A stretch of 64,000 nt of DNA from Xanthomonas sp. DAR 80977 (lineage in GTDB: Bacteria > Pseudomonadota > Gammaproteobacteria > Xanthomonadales > Xanthomonadaceae): positions 5,091,001 through 5,155,000 of the forward strand of contig NZ_CP162487.1 of assembly GCF_041240605.1 (NCBI RefSeq), written 5' to 3'. The position numbers and the translations under genes are program-made. The notes under the pieces are model-generated. The model saw nothing but the letters and a program-made list of their open reading frames with translations. It was not told where the DNA came from and ran no database searches. Shown here one piece after another: positions 36,906 through 46,023 of this stretch; the first letter of the stretch is position 1, and each line of letters starts with the position of its first letter.

Positions 36906-39323
36906 TCAGCTCGAGCACCACTCGCATTCGCTGATGTCGATGTCGTTGGAGCGCACGTAGTAGGTGGTCTTCAGGCCTTCCCTCCACGCGGTCATGTGCA
37001 GGTCGAGCAGGGTGCTGGCACGGATGGTGCTGGGCACGTAGAAGTTGAAGCTGATCGACTGGTCGACGTGGCGCTGGCGGCGCGCGTTCTGGCGCACGCT
37101 GGCGAACTGGTCGACCCGGTAGGCGCCCTTCTCGTAGTACGGGTAGGTGTCCACGGTCAGGCCCGGCGCCACCACCGGCCGGCGGAAGTCCTTCTTCTCT
37201 TCGTAGTAGAACGCGCTGTAGATCGGGTCGATCGAGGCGGTGGAGCCGGCGATCTGCGCGGTGCTCATGTTCGGCGCCACCGCGATCATCCACGCGTTGC
37301 GCACGCCGTTGATGCTGACCTGCGCGGCCAGTTCCTGCCATTCGGCGCTGTCGTAGCCGCGCTTGCTGAAGTACTCGCCGTTCTGCCAGTCGCTGCCCTT
37401 GAACACCTTGTACGCGCCCTTCTCCTTGGCCAGCGCCAGGCTCGCCTGGATGGTCAGGTAGTTGATGCGCTCGTACAGCTCGTCGCAGTAGTCCTCGGCC
37501 TGTTTGGAATTCCACTCGATGCCCTTCTGCGCCAGCAGGTGGTGCCAGCCGAAGGTGCCCAGGCCGATCGCGCGGTACTTCTGGTTGGTGATGGTGGCCT
37601 GCGGCACCGGCAGATCGTTGAGGTCGATGACGTTGTCGAGCATGCGCACCTGCACCCGGATCAACCGCTCCAGCACGTCCGGCGACAGCAGGTCCGGCTG
37701 CGCGGTGACCGCACGGCCCAGGTTCACCGAGGACAGGTTGCACACGACGAAGTCGCCGGCCTGCTTGGTGGTCACGATCTGGTCGCCGCTGATCATCTCC
37801 TGGATGACCCGGGTCGGGCTCATGTTCTGCAGGATCTCGGTGCACAGGTTGCTGGAATAGACCATGCCCTGGTGCTTGTTCGGGTTCATGCGATTGACTT
37901 CGTCGCGATAGAACATGAACGGGTTGCCGGTCTCCAGCTGGCTGACCATGATCCGCTTGAGCATGTCGATGGCCTTGACCACCTTGCGACCGATGCGCTC
38001 GTCGGCCACCACTTCCTCGTAGCGGGCGCGGAAGCTGCCTTCGCCGCGCTTCTCGTCGAAGAAGTCCTGCAGGTACCAGCCCTTGACCTCCTTCACCTCG
38101 TGCGGGTCGAACAGGTACCACTCGCCGCGGCGCTCCACCGCTTCCATGAAGATGTCCGGCACGCACACCGCGGTGAACACGTCGTGCGCGCGCAGGCGCT
38201 GGTCGCCGTTGTTCAGGCGCAGGTCCAGGAACGCCTCGATGTCGCGGTGCCAGATGTCCAGGTACACGGCGATGGCGCCCTTGCGCTGGCCGAGCTGGTC
38301 CACCGACACCGCGGTGTTGTTGAGCTGCTTGATCCACGGCACCACGCCGCCGCTGGAGTTCTTGACCCCGCGGATCGCCGAGCCGGACGAACGCACGTAG
38401 CCCAGGTAGGCGCCGACGCCGCCGCCGTGCTTGGACACGCGCGCCACGTCGGTGTTGGAGTCGTAGATGCCCTGCAGGCTGTCGTCGACGGTGTCGATGA
38501 AGCAGCTCGACAGCTGCCCGCCGATCTTGCCGGCGTTGGCCAGGGTCGGCGTGGCCACGGTCATGTACAGGTTGGACAGCGCCCAGTAGGCCTCGCCGAC
38601 CAGCTGCATGCGCCGCTCACGGGGCTTTTCGTCCTGCATCAGGTACAGCGCGATGGTCAGCCAGCGCTCCTGCGGCAGCTCGTAGACCTTGCGCGAGTTG
38701 TCGGTGGCCAGGTAGCGCGTGGCCAGCAGGTACAGGCCGTTGTAGGCGAACAGCTTGTCGCGCTCCGGGTCGATCATCCGGCCGGCTTCGGCCAGCTCGT
38801 CCTTGGAGTAGTTCTTGAGGATGTCGATCGAGTACACGCCGCGGTCGGCCAGGCTTTCCTGCAGGCCGACGTAGGAGCCGTACTTCTCGCCGGCATCGTA
38901 GAAGCGGTTCTTGCTGGCGCGCTTGTACAGGCGGTGCAGGTACAGGCGCGCGGCGAAGTACTCCCACTCCGGCGTGGCGATGTCCACGCGCGACTCGGCC
39001 TCGCGGATCAGGTAGTCGACCATGTCGTCGGCCGACAGGCTTTCCTTCTTCTCGACGAAGGCGAACGCCTTGCGCTCGTAGTCGGCCACGTCCAGCTGCG
39101 GGAACTCGGCATGGATCCGGTCCAGGGTGCGCTGCAGGCGCGAGCGGTCGAAGGCCATGCGGCGGTTGCCGCCGTCCTTGACGATCCAGGTCACGGCGCG
39201 CTGGTCGTTGCTCGGCTCGCTGGCGGCCGCATCGGGCTGCGCCGCGGCGGCGGCGGCAGGCGTGGGATCGACGTCGGCGGTGTCGAGGGGGGCTGCGGCC
39301 GGCAGGCTGTGGGTCTGGCTCAT
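36906..39323 (-). CDS. nrdA: Ribonucleotide reductase large subunit NrdA (class Ia)
   Basis: Reduces ribonucleoside diphosphates to deoxy forms. 805 residues. The ATG at 39323 sits behind GGAG (a TTG 12 bases upstream is in frame). The N-terminal ATP cone is VTWIVKDGGNRRMAFDRSRL. Active-site parts are LSSCFIDTVDDS, SKHGGGVGAYLG, the radical-site SNLCTEI, and VCNLSSVNLG with the second redox Cys. The C-terminal CEWCSS carries the shuttle Cys pair. An Ala/Pro/Gln-rich insert lies before the cone. The cobalamin riboswitch 200-400 bp upstream implies repression when B12 is plentiful, as where a B12-dependent class II NrdJ can substitute. Confidence 0.97.
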   Translation of the reverse strand: MSQTHSLPAAAPLDTADVDPTPAAAAAAQPDAAASEPSNDQRAVTWIVKDGGNRRMAFDRSRLQRTLDRIHAEFPQLDVADYERKAFAFVEKKESLSADDMVDYLIREAESRVDIATPEWEYFAARLYLHRLYKRASKNRFYDAGEKYGSYVGLQESLADRGVYSIDILKNYSKDELAEAGRMIDPERDKLFAYNGLYLLATRYLATDNSRKVYELPQERWLTIALYLMQDEKPRERRMQLVGEAYWALSNLYMTVATPTLANAGKIGGQLSSCFIDTVDDSLQGIYDSNTDVARVSKHGGGVGAYLGYVRSSGSAIRGVKNSSGGVVPWIKQLNNTAVSVDQLGQRKGAIAVYLDIWHRDIEAFLDLRLNNGDQRLRAHDVFTAVCVPDIFMEAVERRGEWYLFDPHEVKEVKGWYLQDFFDEKRGEGSFRARYEEVVADERIGRKVVKAIDMLKRIMVSQLETGNPFMFYRDEVNRMNPNKHQGMVYSSNLCTEILQNMSPTRVIQEMISGDQIVTTKQAGDFVVCNLSSVNLGRAVTAQPDLLSPDVLERLIRVQVRMLDNVIDLNDLPVPQATITNQKYRAIGLGTFGWHHLLAQKGIEWNSKQAEDYCDELYERINYLTIQASLALAKEKGAYKVFKGSDWQNGEYFSKRGYDSAEWQELAAQVSINGVRNAWMIAVAPNMSTAQIAGSTASIDPIYSAFYYEEKKDFRRPVVAPGLTVDTYPYYEKGAYRVDQFASVRQNARRQRHVDQSISFNFYVPSTIRASTLLDLHMTAWREGLKTTYYVRSNDIDISECEWCSS

Positions 39324-39514
39324 GAAGGTCTCCAAGCGTGGTGCACCCGGCTGCCCGACCCTCGCAGGCAGCGGTCCGACCGGATCAGCAGGATGGGGAC
39401 GCGGCGTCGCAGAGACCGCGACGGCGCAGGCGCGAGCCTGCGGGCGGTCACCGCTTCACCGACCATCTCCCCCCGGAGATGCAACGGTCGGCGCCGCGCT
39501 GTGTGCATCGCGCG

Positions 39515-39715
39515 GCTGTCGGCAGGTCTTCGGGCTTATGGGCGACGGCCGAGGCCGGTGTCCTAGCCCGTCGCTTCCCAAGGCAGGGCGCCTCAGTGCG
39601 GGTGACGGGTTCGTTCCCAATTACCGCTGCGGGGCAGCGCCGGCCTGAGCGCTCGCGCGCCGCACCGGCTTCCCTTTTGATCCCGCGGCCTGGTGGCCGC
39701 CGGAACCGACCACCA
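39515..39715 (-). ncRNA. Cobalamin riboswitch upstream of nrdAB
   Basis: Read on the minus strand the motifs come in order: GGGAAGCCGGTG (about 39675-39664), CCGGCGCTGCCCCGCAGCGG (about 39645-39625) with TAA, GGGAACGAACCCGTCACC, CGCACTGAGGCG, TTGGGAAGCGACGG (about 39580), then ATAAGCCCGAAGACCTGCCG (about 39540-39520). This is the canonical B12 element. It precedes nrdA by ~190 bp, and no other leftward gene lies between. Confidence 0.93.
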
Positions 39716-39915
39716 CAAGATAGTGGGGTACCCCGGCGTCGTCAACGCTAAATGTAGTCCAAAAAGCGAAAACCCAAGCGGGGCAAGAGTTTGCCGTGGC
39801 GACGCGGCAAAACCCCGCGGCGGGGCGCCGGATCGGGCCTGGAACCGGCCGCCGCGCCCATGCCGCAAGGGCCTCGGCGCGGCCGTCGGCGGCCGTCGGT
39901 GCGCAGCGGCCGGCG

Positions 39916-40773
39916 CTAACTGCGCGGGGGATCGGCCGCAACGTCGGACCCTGCCGCGCCGGGCGGACCGAACAGCACCCGCAGGCGCTGCCGCCAGCCG
40001 CGGGCGCGGCGCAGGTCGCGCAGCAGCGGCGGCCAGGCATGGAACGCGATGGTCACCGGGTTGTGGCTGCGCAGCGGGGTCGTCAGCCCGTAGCGGGGCG
40101 GCACCCCGGGCAGTTCGGCGCGGAAGCTGCCGAACAGCCGGTCGAACAGGATCAGCACCCCGCCGTAGTTGCAGTCCAGGTAGTCGGGATTGCTGGCGTG
40201 GTGCACACGGTGGTGCGCCGGGGTGTTGAACACGAACTCGAGCGGCCGCGGCAGGCGCCCGATCAGTTCGGTATGCAGCCAGAACTGGTAGAACAGGTTC
40301 GCCGCCAGCGCGCCGAGCACGGACGGTACCGGAAAGCCCAGCCACGCCAGCGGCGCGAAGCACGCCGCCGCGCCGGTGAGCTTGCCGGTCCAGCCCAGCC
40401 GGTAGGCGTTGGCCAGCGTGTACTGCTGCGGCGAGTGATGCACCGCATGAGTGAGCCAGAACCAGCGCACCCGGTGATCGGCGCGGTGCATCCAGTAGTA
40501 GCAAAGCTCCTGGCCCAGGAACAGCGCCAGCCAGTGCCAGGGCCGGTCCATCGCGACCGTCGCCACCCGCAGCGGCCAGACCGCGTACAACAGCGCGCCG
40601 ACCACCCCGCCCTGCAGCAGCAGGCCCAGCACGATGCGGCCGAGCGCATCGCCGAGCGAGGCCCAGTAGGCCTTCCAGTCGTAGCGGCGGCCGCGCCTGC
40701 GCCAGGCCCAGGCTTCCAGCGCGGCGACCGCCGCCAGCAATGGCAACACCAGCAGTGGCAACCAGATGCGCAT
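39916..40773 (-). CDS. Sterol desaturase/fatty acid hydroxylase family membrane protein
   Basis: 285 residues from the ATG at 40773 (MRIWLPLLVLPLLAAVAALE). Four to five membrane segments. The three His clusters of the di-iron family are present: HRADH, THAVHHSP, and HHRVHHASN with a following NYGGVL. It probably hydroxylates or desaturates a lipid (carotenoid, sterol-like or fatty acyl). It starts ten bases after the EF-hand gene stop, suggesting co-transcription. Confidence 0.9.
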   Translation of the reverse strand: MRIWLPLLVLPLLAAVAALEAWAWRRRGRRYDWKAYWASLGDALGRIVLGLLLQGGVVGALLYAVWPLRVATVAMDRPWHWLALFLGQELCYYWMHRADHRVRWFWLTHAVHHSPQQYTLANAYRLGWTGKLTGAAACFAPLAWLGFPVPSVLGALAANLFYQFWLHTELIGRLPRPLEFVFNTPAHHRVHHASNPDYLDCNYGGVLILFDRLFGSFRAELPGVPPRYGLTTPLRSHNPVTIAFHAWPPLLRDLRRARGWRQRLRVLFGPPGAAGSDVAADPPRS

Positions 40774-40783
40774 CGGCGCCGGC

Positions 40784-41080
40784 TCAGCGCTCGCGCTGCT
40801 TGGCCTGCTGCATGGCCTGCATGGCCGCGCGCAGTTCGTCCGGCGACAGCTGGCCGTCGTGGTTGCCGTCGAGCGCATCGAAGCGCTTGGCGATCCGTGG
40901 CAGCGACGCATCGGCCTCGCTGCGGCTGATCAGGCCGTCGCCGTTGGCGTCGGCCGCCTTCAGCCGCTGCTGCAACTGTTGTTTCTGTGCGGCGGTCGGC
41001 GCGGTTGGCGTGGTCTGGGCGGCGGCGGTACCGACCAGCAGCAGGCTGCACAGCGCTCCACAGGCGATGACAATCTTCAT
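40784..41080 (-). CDS. Secreted EF-hand protein
   Basis: 98 residues. The signal peptide is MKIVIACGALCSLLLVGTAAA-QTTP. Two EF-hand calcium loops follow: DANGDGLISRSE and DGNHDGQLSPDE. It is likely periplasmic and Ca-binding. It lies just upstream of the di-iron hydroxylase gene. Confidence 0.92.
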   Translation of the reverse strand: MKIVIACGALCSLLLVGTAAAQTTPTAPTAAQKQQLQQRLKAADANGDGLISRSEADASLPRIAKRFDALDGNHDGQLSPDELRAAMQAMQQAKQRER

Positions 41081-41196
41081 GGCGATCCTCGGGAAACGGA
41101 AATAAAGGGGAACCAAGGCGCTGCGGCGCACGCGGCGCCGCAGCGCGGTGGCGGTGGTCACCGTGGGCATGCGCTCACTGCGCCCGCGGCGCGCGG

Positions 41197-41736
41197 TCAC
41201 GGACGGCAGGCCACGACCTCGCCGGCGGCATTGGTGCAGGTACCGGTGTGGCTGACGCTGCCGCCGGCGGCCGTGGTCGAGCCCTGGTAGGTGGCGCCGT
41301 TGGCGGCGGTGGCGCTGGTCTGGCGGCTGCCGGTGACGCTGCCGTCGGCGCTCTTGGCGACGCTGCCGCTGCTGCTGGCGCTGCCGCCGTTGGCGCCGCT
41401 GACGCTGGCGCTGCCCTGGCGGCCGGCGCTGCCGTCGGCGTTGCGGTAGAAGGCGCCCTGGCGCGTGGCCGCGCCGCCGTTGACGCCGCTGGCGGTGCCA
41501 CCGCTAGTGCCCGACGCGTTGCCTTGACCATCGGCCTGCCACTGGCGCGCCCGCGCCCGGCTGCCGTTGGCGCCGCTGGCGCTGGCATTCACCGCGGCAC
41601 TGCGGGCACCGTCCAAATGGCTGGCGGTGCGGGTGCGGGTGCGTTCGCGCGCCTGCGCGTCGGTCGCCGCCAGGGCGGTCAGGCCGCCCACGGCCAGGGT
41701 GAGCAGCAAGATCGAACTGTGCATCGAGGTTTTCAT
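41197..41736 (-). CDS. Gly/Ser/Asn/Ala-rich secreted protein
   Basis: 179 residues. Signal peptide MKTSMHSSILLLTLAVGGLTALA-ATDAQA, then an Arg-rich RERTRTRTAS. Low-complexity repeats of G-A/S-N-G-x units follow (SASGANGSRA, GTSGGTASGVNGGAA, SASVSGANGGSA, TAANGATYQGS). It ends TGTCTNAAGEVVACRP with a Cys pair. This is typical of small cell-surface or periplasmic proteins of unknown role in xanthomonads. It lies next to, but opposite, an OmpR/EnvZ-type pair. Confidence 0.8.
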   Translation of the reverse strand: MKTSMHSSILLLTLAVGGLTALAATDAQARERTRTRTASHLDGARSAAVNASASGANGSRARARQWQADGQGNASGTSGGTASGVNGGAATRQGAFYRNADGSAGRQGSASVSGANGGSASSSGSVAKSADGSVTGSRQTSATAANGATYQGSTTAAGGSVSHTGTCTNAAGEVVACRP

Positions 41737-41916
41737 CGTGTCCTCTCCGGATAGGCAGCGGGTGGCTGCGGTGGAGCCACGGTAGGCCGCCTGCGGGCGC
41801 AAGGTGTTGCGGTGTGACCAGCGGATGTTTCTGCGGGCGGCGGCGGAAACATCCGCTTACAAAGTCCGCACGGCGGGCGTTGCCGGGCGACCGTGGCGCA
41901 GCCGATAGTGGCGCCC

Positions 41917-42639
41917 ATGAACGACGCCCCTGCCCGCCTGCTCCTGGTCGACGACGACGAACGCCTGCGCGAGCTGCTGCGCCGCTATCTGGAAAGCCAG
42001 GACTTTTCGGTGAAGGCGGTGGCCGACGGCGCCCAGCTGCAGCAGGCGCTGGCGCGCGGCCATTACGACCTGGTGGTGCTGGACCTGATGCTGCCCGGCG
42101 AGAGCGGCCTGGAGATCTGTCGGCGCCTGCGCGGCCAGGGCGACACCACGCCGATCGTGATGCTCACCGCCAAGGGCGACGAGGTCGACCGCATCGTCGG
42201 CCTGGAGATCGGCGCCGACGACTACCTGCCCAAGCCGGTGAACCCGCGCGAGCTGCTGGCGCGGATCCGCGCGGTGCTGCGCCGCACGCGGCCGGCCGGC
42301 GCCGGCGCGCCGCAGCCGGACGGCGGCGAGATCGGCTTCGGCCGTTTCCGCCTGCACCTGGGCCGGCGCGAACTGAGTTGCGACGGGCAGCCGCTGAAGC
42401 TGACCACCGCCGAGTTCGCGGTGCTGTCGGTGCTGCTGCGGCATCCGCAGCAGCCGCTCAGCCGCGACCGCCTGATGAGCCTGGCGCATGGCCGCGAGCA
42501 CGACGCCTTCGCGCGCAGCATCGACGTCACCGTGGCGCGGCTGCGCAAGCTGCTCGAGGACGACGCGCGCACGCCGCGGCTGATCCAGACCGTGTGGGGC
42601 ATCGGCTACGTCTACGTGCCGCCGCAGGCCGCGCCATGA
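41917..42639 (+). CDS. OmpR-family response regulator
   Basis: 240 residues from the ATG at 41917. Receiver RLLLVDDDERLRELLRRYLE with Asp ~56 in LVVLDLMLPGESG, PIVMLTAKGDEVDRIVG and DDYLPKPVNPREL. The winged helix ends LEDDARTPRLIQTVWGIGYVYVPPQ. KPVNPREL and the C-terminus are OmpR-like. It overlaps the kinase start by four bases (ATGA). Confidence 0.94.
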   Translation: MNDAPARLLLVDDDERLRELLRRYLESQDFSVKAVADGAQLQQALARGHYDLVVLDLMLPGESGLEICRRLRGQGDTTPIVMLTAKGDEVDRIVGLEIGADDYLPKPVNPRELLARIRAVLRRTRPAGAGAPQPDGGEIGFGRFRLHLGRRELSCDGQPLKLTTAEFAVLSVLLRHPQQPLSRDRLMSLAHGREHDAFARSIDVTVARLRKLLEDDARTPRLIQTVWGIGYVYVPPQAAP

Positions 42640-43910
42640 GCCGCAACCGCCGCATCAGCGACGGCTGGCCGCGCAGCCTGTTCGGGCAGCTGGCCCTGGT
42701 GATCGCGCTGGTGCTGGCCGGTGCCGGCCTGCTGGCGCTGCTGCTCGGCCGCGAACTGGCGCTGCGCCCGGCCGCGCAGCAGCTGCTGCGGGCGATGGAC
42801 GGCTTCGCCAACGTCGCCGAGGCGCTGCAGCGCTCGCCGTCTTCGGCGGCGCTGGAGCCGGCGCTGCGCGAGGCCGGGCTGCAGGTCCGGCATGCGCCGC
42901 CGCCGGCGGTGGACGCGCGCAGCGGGCCGCTGGCCGACGAACTGCAACGGCGCGCGGCGGACCAGCTCGGCCCGGGGCGCGAGCTGCGCCGCGGCGACGG
43001 CGACGGCGCGGTGTGGCTCAAGCTCGCCACCCCCGATCCGCTGTGGGTGTCGTTCGCCGGCGAGCGCCGCGGCCACGGCATGCGCCGCTTCTCGGTGGCG
43101 TTGCTGGCCGCCTGCGCGCTGCTGGTGTGGCTGGCGGCGGCCTATTTCGCGCGGCGCCTGGTGCTGCCGCTGCGGCAACTGGCCCAGGCGGCGCCGCACC
43201 TGGTGCGCGGCGACGGCGCCGTGCCGGTCGTCAGCGGCGGCCCGCGCGAAGTGAACGACCTGGCCCGGGCCCTGACCGACGCCAGCGCCGACGTGCGCAC
43301 CGCCGCGGCCGAACGCACGCTGATGCTGGCCGGCATCTCGCACGACGTGCGCACGCCGCTGACCCGCCTGCAGTACGCGCTGGCGCTGCTGCCGCAGGTG
43401 GAGCCGGAACTGCGCGAGGGGATGGAACGCGACATCGGCGAGATCGACGCGATCCTGGCGCAGTTCATCGCCTATGCGCGCGACGGCCGCGACGAGGCCA
43501 GCGCGCCGCTGGACCTGGCCGAGCTGTGCCGGCACGCGCTGGGCGCGGCGCAGGCGCCCTGGGACGCCGACCTGCCGGCGCAGGCGCCGCTGTACGCCAA
43601 GCCGATGGCGCTGCAGCGCGCGCTCGGCAACCTGATCGGCAATGCCGAGCGCCACGGCGCCGCCCCGTTCCAGTTGCGCCTGGCGCGCGACGGCGACGGC
43701 TGGCGCATCGAGGTGCGCGACCACGGTCCCGGGCTGGAGCCGGCCCTGGCTGCGAGCGCGCGGCAGCCGTTCGTGCACGGCGGCCACGGCGGCAGCGGGC
43801 TGGGCCTGGCCATCGTCGAGCGCGTCGCCCGCCAGCACCACGGCGAACTGCGCCTGGAGGCGGCCGCGCCGCGCGGATTGCGCGCGACGTTGCGGGTGCG
43901 CGAGGCATGA
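42636..43910 (+). CDS. EnvZ-type sensor histidine kinase
   Basis: 424 residues. TM1 is in LFGQLALVIALVLAGAGLLALL and TM2 in FSVALLAACALLVWLAAAYFARR, with a ~110-residue periplasmic loop. A HAMP domain follows, and HisKA has LAGISHDVRTPLTRL with His ~236. The ATPase reads LGNLIGNAERHGAAPF, DHGPGLEP and GGSGLGLAIVERV. Partner of the OmpR-like regulator in the same operon; probably osmotic or envelope sensing. Confidence 0.94.
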   Translation: MSRNRRISDGWPRSLFGQLALVIALVLAGAGLLALLLGRELALRPAAQQLLRAMDGFANVAEALQRSPSSAALEPALREAGLQVRHAPPPAVDARSGPLADELQRRAADQLGPGRELRRGDGDGAVWLKLATPDPLWVSFAGERRGHGMRRFSVALLAACALLVWLAAAYFARRLVLPLRQLAQAAPHLVRGDGAVPVVSGGPREVNDLARALTDASADVRTAAAERTLMLAGISHDVRTPLTRLQYALALLPQVEPELREGMERDIGEIDAILAQFIAYARDGRDEASAPLDLAELCRHALGAAQAPWDADLPAQAPLYAKPMALQRALGNLIGNAERHGAAPFQLRLARDGDGWRIEVRDHGPGLEPALAASARQPFVHGGHGGSGLGLAIVERVARQHHGELRLEAAAPRGLRATLRVREA

Positions 43911-44046
43911 GCGCGGGCGCCGCGGCGACGGCGCAGGCAGCCGCTGCACCCGGGGACCCGCGGCGTCGCGCTCGCGCCGGAAACGGATCGATCCCGCGTC
44001 ACCCCACCCCTCCCTCCCACGCCCCCGCTCTCGAAGGACTCCGCCG

Positions 44047-44955
44047 ATGAACTCGCTCGCCCGTACCTTGCTTGGCGTGTCGCTGCTGCTGACCGGGCTG
44101 CACGCCGCCACGCTGCATGCGCAGGATGGCCGCCTGCGCGAACGCCTGCGTGCGCGGCTGGTGCAGTCGGCGTCCGCGCCGCGCGCGCCGCTGCCCGACG
44201 GCACGCGCGTGCTGCGCGATGTCGCCTACGGCGCCGATCCGGCGCAGCGCTTCGATGTCTACCTGCCCGCCAATGCGCGCAACGCGCCGCTGATCGTGAT
44301 GGTGCACGGCGGCGGCTGGGCCAACGGCGACAAGGACAATCCCGGGGTCGCCGCCAATAAGGTCGCGCACTGGCTGCCGCAGGGCTACGCGCTGGTCTCG
44401 GTGAACTACCGCCTGCTGCCGCAGGCCACGCCGCTGCAGCAGGCCGGCGATGTCGCGCTCGCCGTGGCCAGGGTGCAGGCGCTAGCCGCCGGCTGGGGTG
44501 CCGACGGCACGCGGATGGTGCTGATGGGGCACTCGGCCGGCGCGCACCTGGTGGCGCTGCTGGACCTGTCGCCGACGCTGCTGGCGCGGGCCGGCGCGCG
44601 CGCGCCGCTGGGCACGGTGGCGCTGGACAGCGCGGCGATGGACGTGGAGCAGGTGATGCAGGAGCGGCACCTGCCGCTGTACGACCGTGCCTTCGGCAGC
44701 CGGCGCAGCGACTGGATCGCCGCCTCGCCGTACCACCAGATGGGCGCCGCCGCGCCGCCGCTGCTGGCGGTGTGCTCCAGCCGCCGCGCCGATGCCTGCG
44801 CGCAGGCCCGGCACCTGGCCGACAAGGCGGCGACGCGGCGGATCCGCGTCGAGGTGTTGCCGCAGGACCGCAGCCACGCCGAGATCAACCACGACCTGGG
44901 CCTGCCCTCGGCCTATACCGACGCGGTGGACGCATTCCTGCGTTCGTTGCGCTGA
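44047..44955 (+). CDS. Secreted alpha/beta hydrolase (esterase/lipase, HSL-like)
   Basis: 302 residues. The signal peptide ends ATLHA-QDG. The oxyanion-hole motif is LIVMVHGGGWANGDKD, the nucleophile MGHSAGAHL with Ser ~163, and the catalytic His likely in RSHAEINHDLG. The HGGGW motif puts it near the hormone-sensitive-lipase and carboxylesterase families. Exported; substrate unknown. Confidence 0.9.
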   Translation: MNSLARTLLGVSLLLTGLHAATLHAQDGRLRERLRARLVQSASAPRAPLPDGTRVLRDVAYGADPAQRFDVYLPANARNAPLIVMVHGGGWANGDKDNPGVAANKVAHWLPQGYALVSVNYRLLPQATPLQQAGDVALAVARVQALAAGWGADGTRMVLMGHSAGAHLVALLDLSPTLLARAGARAPLGTVALDSAAMDVEQVMQERHLPLYDRAFGSRRSDWIAASPYHQMGAAAPPLLAVCSSRRADACAQARHLADKAATRRIRVEVLPQDRSHAEINHDLGLPSAYTDAVDAFLRSLR

Positions 44956-44988
44956 GCGCCCGCCTGGCGGGCGGGGCGCACGCGGAAT

Positions 44989-45774
44989 TCAGCCCGCCGG
45001 CCAGCGCTGCAACAGCAGCGGCAAGGCCACCGCCGCGCTGTCGCGCCAGTGCAGGTCGGCGCGTGCGGACAGCGCGCTGGGCTCGGGATTGATCTCGACC
45101 ACGTAGGCGCCGCGCTCCTTGGCGCGCAGCGGCAGTCCGGCGGCCGGATGGACCAGGCCGGAGCTGCCGATCACCAGCACCAGGTCGGCGGCATCGGCGG
45201 CGCTCTCGGCGCGCGCCCAGTCCGCGGCCGGCAGCGCCTCGCCGAACCAGACCACGCCCGGGCGCACCGCGCCGCCGCAGGCCGCGCAGACCGGCGGCGC
45301 CAGGCGCTGGGTCGGCGCCTGCACGTCGATCGGCGGCAGCAGGCCGTGCCAGGCCTGGCCGCAATCGCTGCAACGCAACGCCGACAGGCGCCCGTGCACG
45401 TGCGCGGCGACCTCGCTGCCGGCGCGCTGGTGCAGGTCGTCCACGTTCTGGGTCGCCAGGGTGGTGCTCTTCAGCCCGGCCAGGCGCACCAGCGCGTGGT
45501 GCCCGGCATGCGGCTGCGCCTGCGCGACGATCGCCATGCGCCAGCGGTACCAGCCCCAGACCAGCGCCGGGTCCGCCCGCCACGCCTCCTCGGTGGCCAG
45601 CTGCTGCGGATCGAAGCGCGCCCACAGGCTGTCGTCCTGGCCCCGGAAGGTCGGCACGCCGCTTTCGGCGGACATGCCGGCGCCGGTGAGGACCAGCAGG
45701 CGGCGCGCGCCCTGGATGAAGGCGGCAACGGTATCGGCGTTGTAGGCGGAGCTGAGGCCGGCAGGGCTGAGCAT
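44989..45774 (-). CDS. Sir2-family NAD-dependent protein deacylase (second sirtuin, CobB-like)
   Basis: 261 residues from the ATG at 45774 (MLSPAGLSSAYNADTVAAFI). NAD motifs LLVLTGAGMSAESGVPTFRG, TLATQNVDDLHQRAGS, catalytic His in AAHVHGRLSALRC, zinc ribbon CSDCG...CAACGG, and GVVWFGEALP. It is of the class III, SIRT5/CobB type (GMSAESGVPTFR). The open frame runs upstream into a CTG/TTG repeat giving poly-Q, which is not considered part of the protein. Confidence 0.93.
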   Translation of the reverse strand: MLSPAGLSSAYNADTVAAFIQGARRLLVLTGAGMSAESGVPTFRGQDDSLWARFDPQQLATEEAWRADPALVWGWYRWRMAIVAQAQPHAGHHALVRLAGLKSTTLATQNVDDLHQRAGSEVAAHVHGRLSALRCSDCGQAWHGLLPPIDVQAPTQRLAPPVCAACGGAVRPGVVWFGEALPAADWARAESAADAADLVLVIGSSGLVHPAAGLPLRAKERGAYVVEINPEPSALSARADLHWRDSAAVALPLLLQRWPAG

Positions 45775-45952
45775 GGCATGCGCAAAAGTGATGACCTTCG
45801 CACTATCGCATTGACCCAGTTCCACCTCATTCTGCAGCACAGCAATACCGCCGGTGCCGCGGGTAAGGCAAGGGACGGCCCGGCACGAAGGCGATGCGAT
45901 CGAGGTCGCAATAGCAAGCAGCCCACGGTAGCCATAGTCATCGCGTGAGTAT

Positions 45953-46018
<66 letters not shown>

Positions 46019-46023
46019 TTTTG

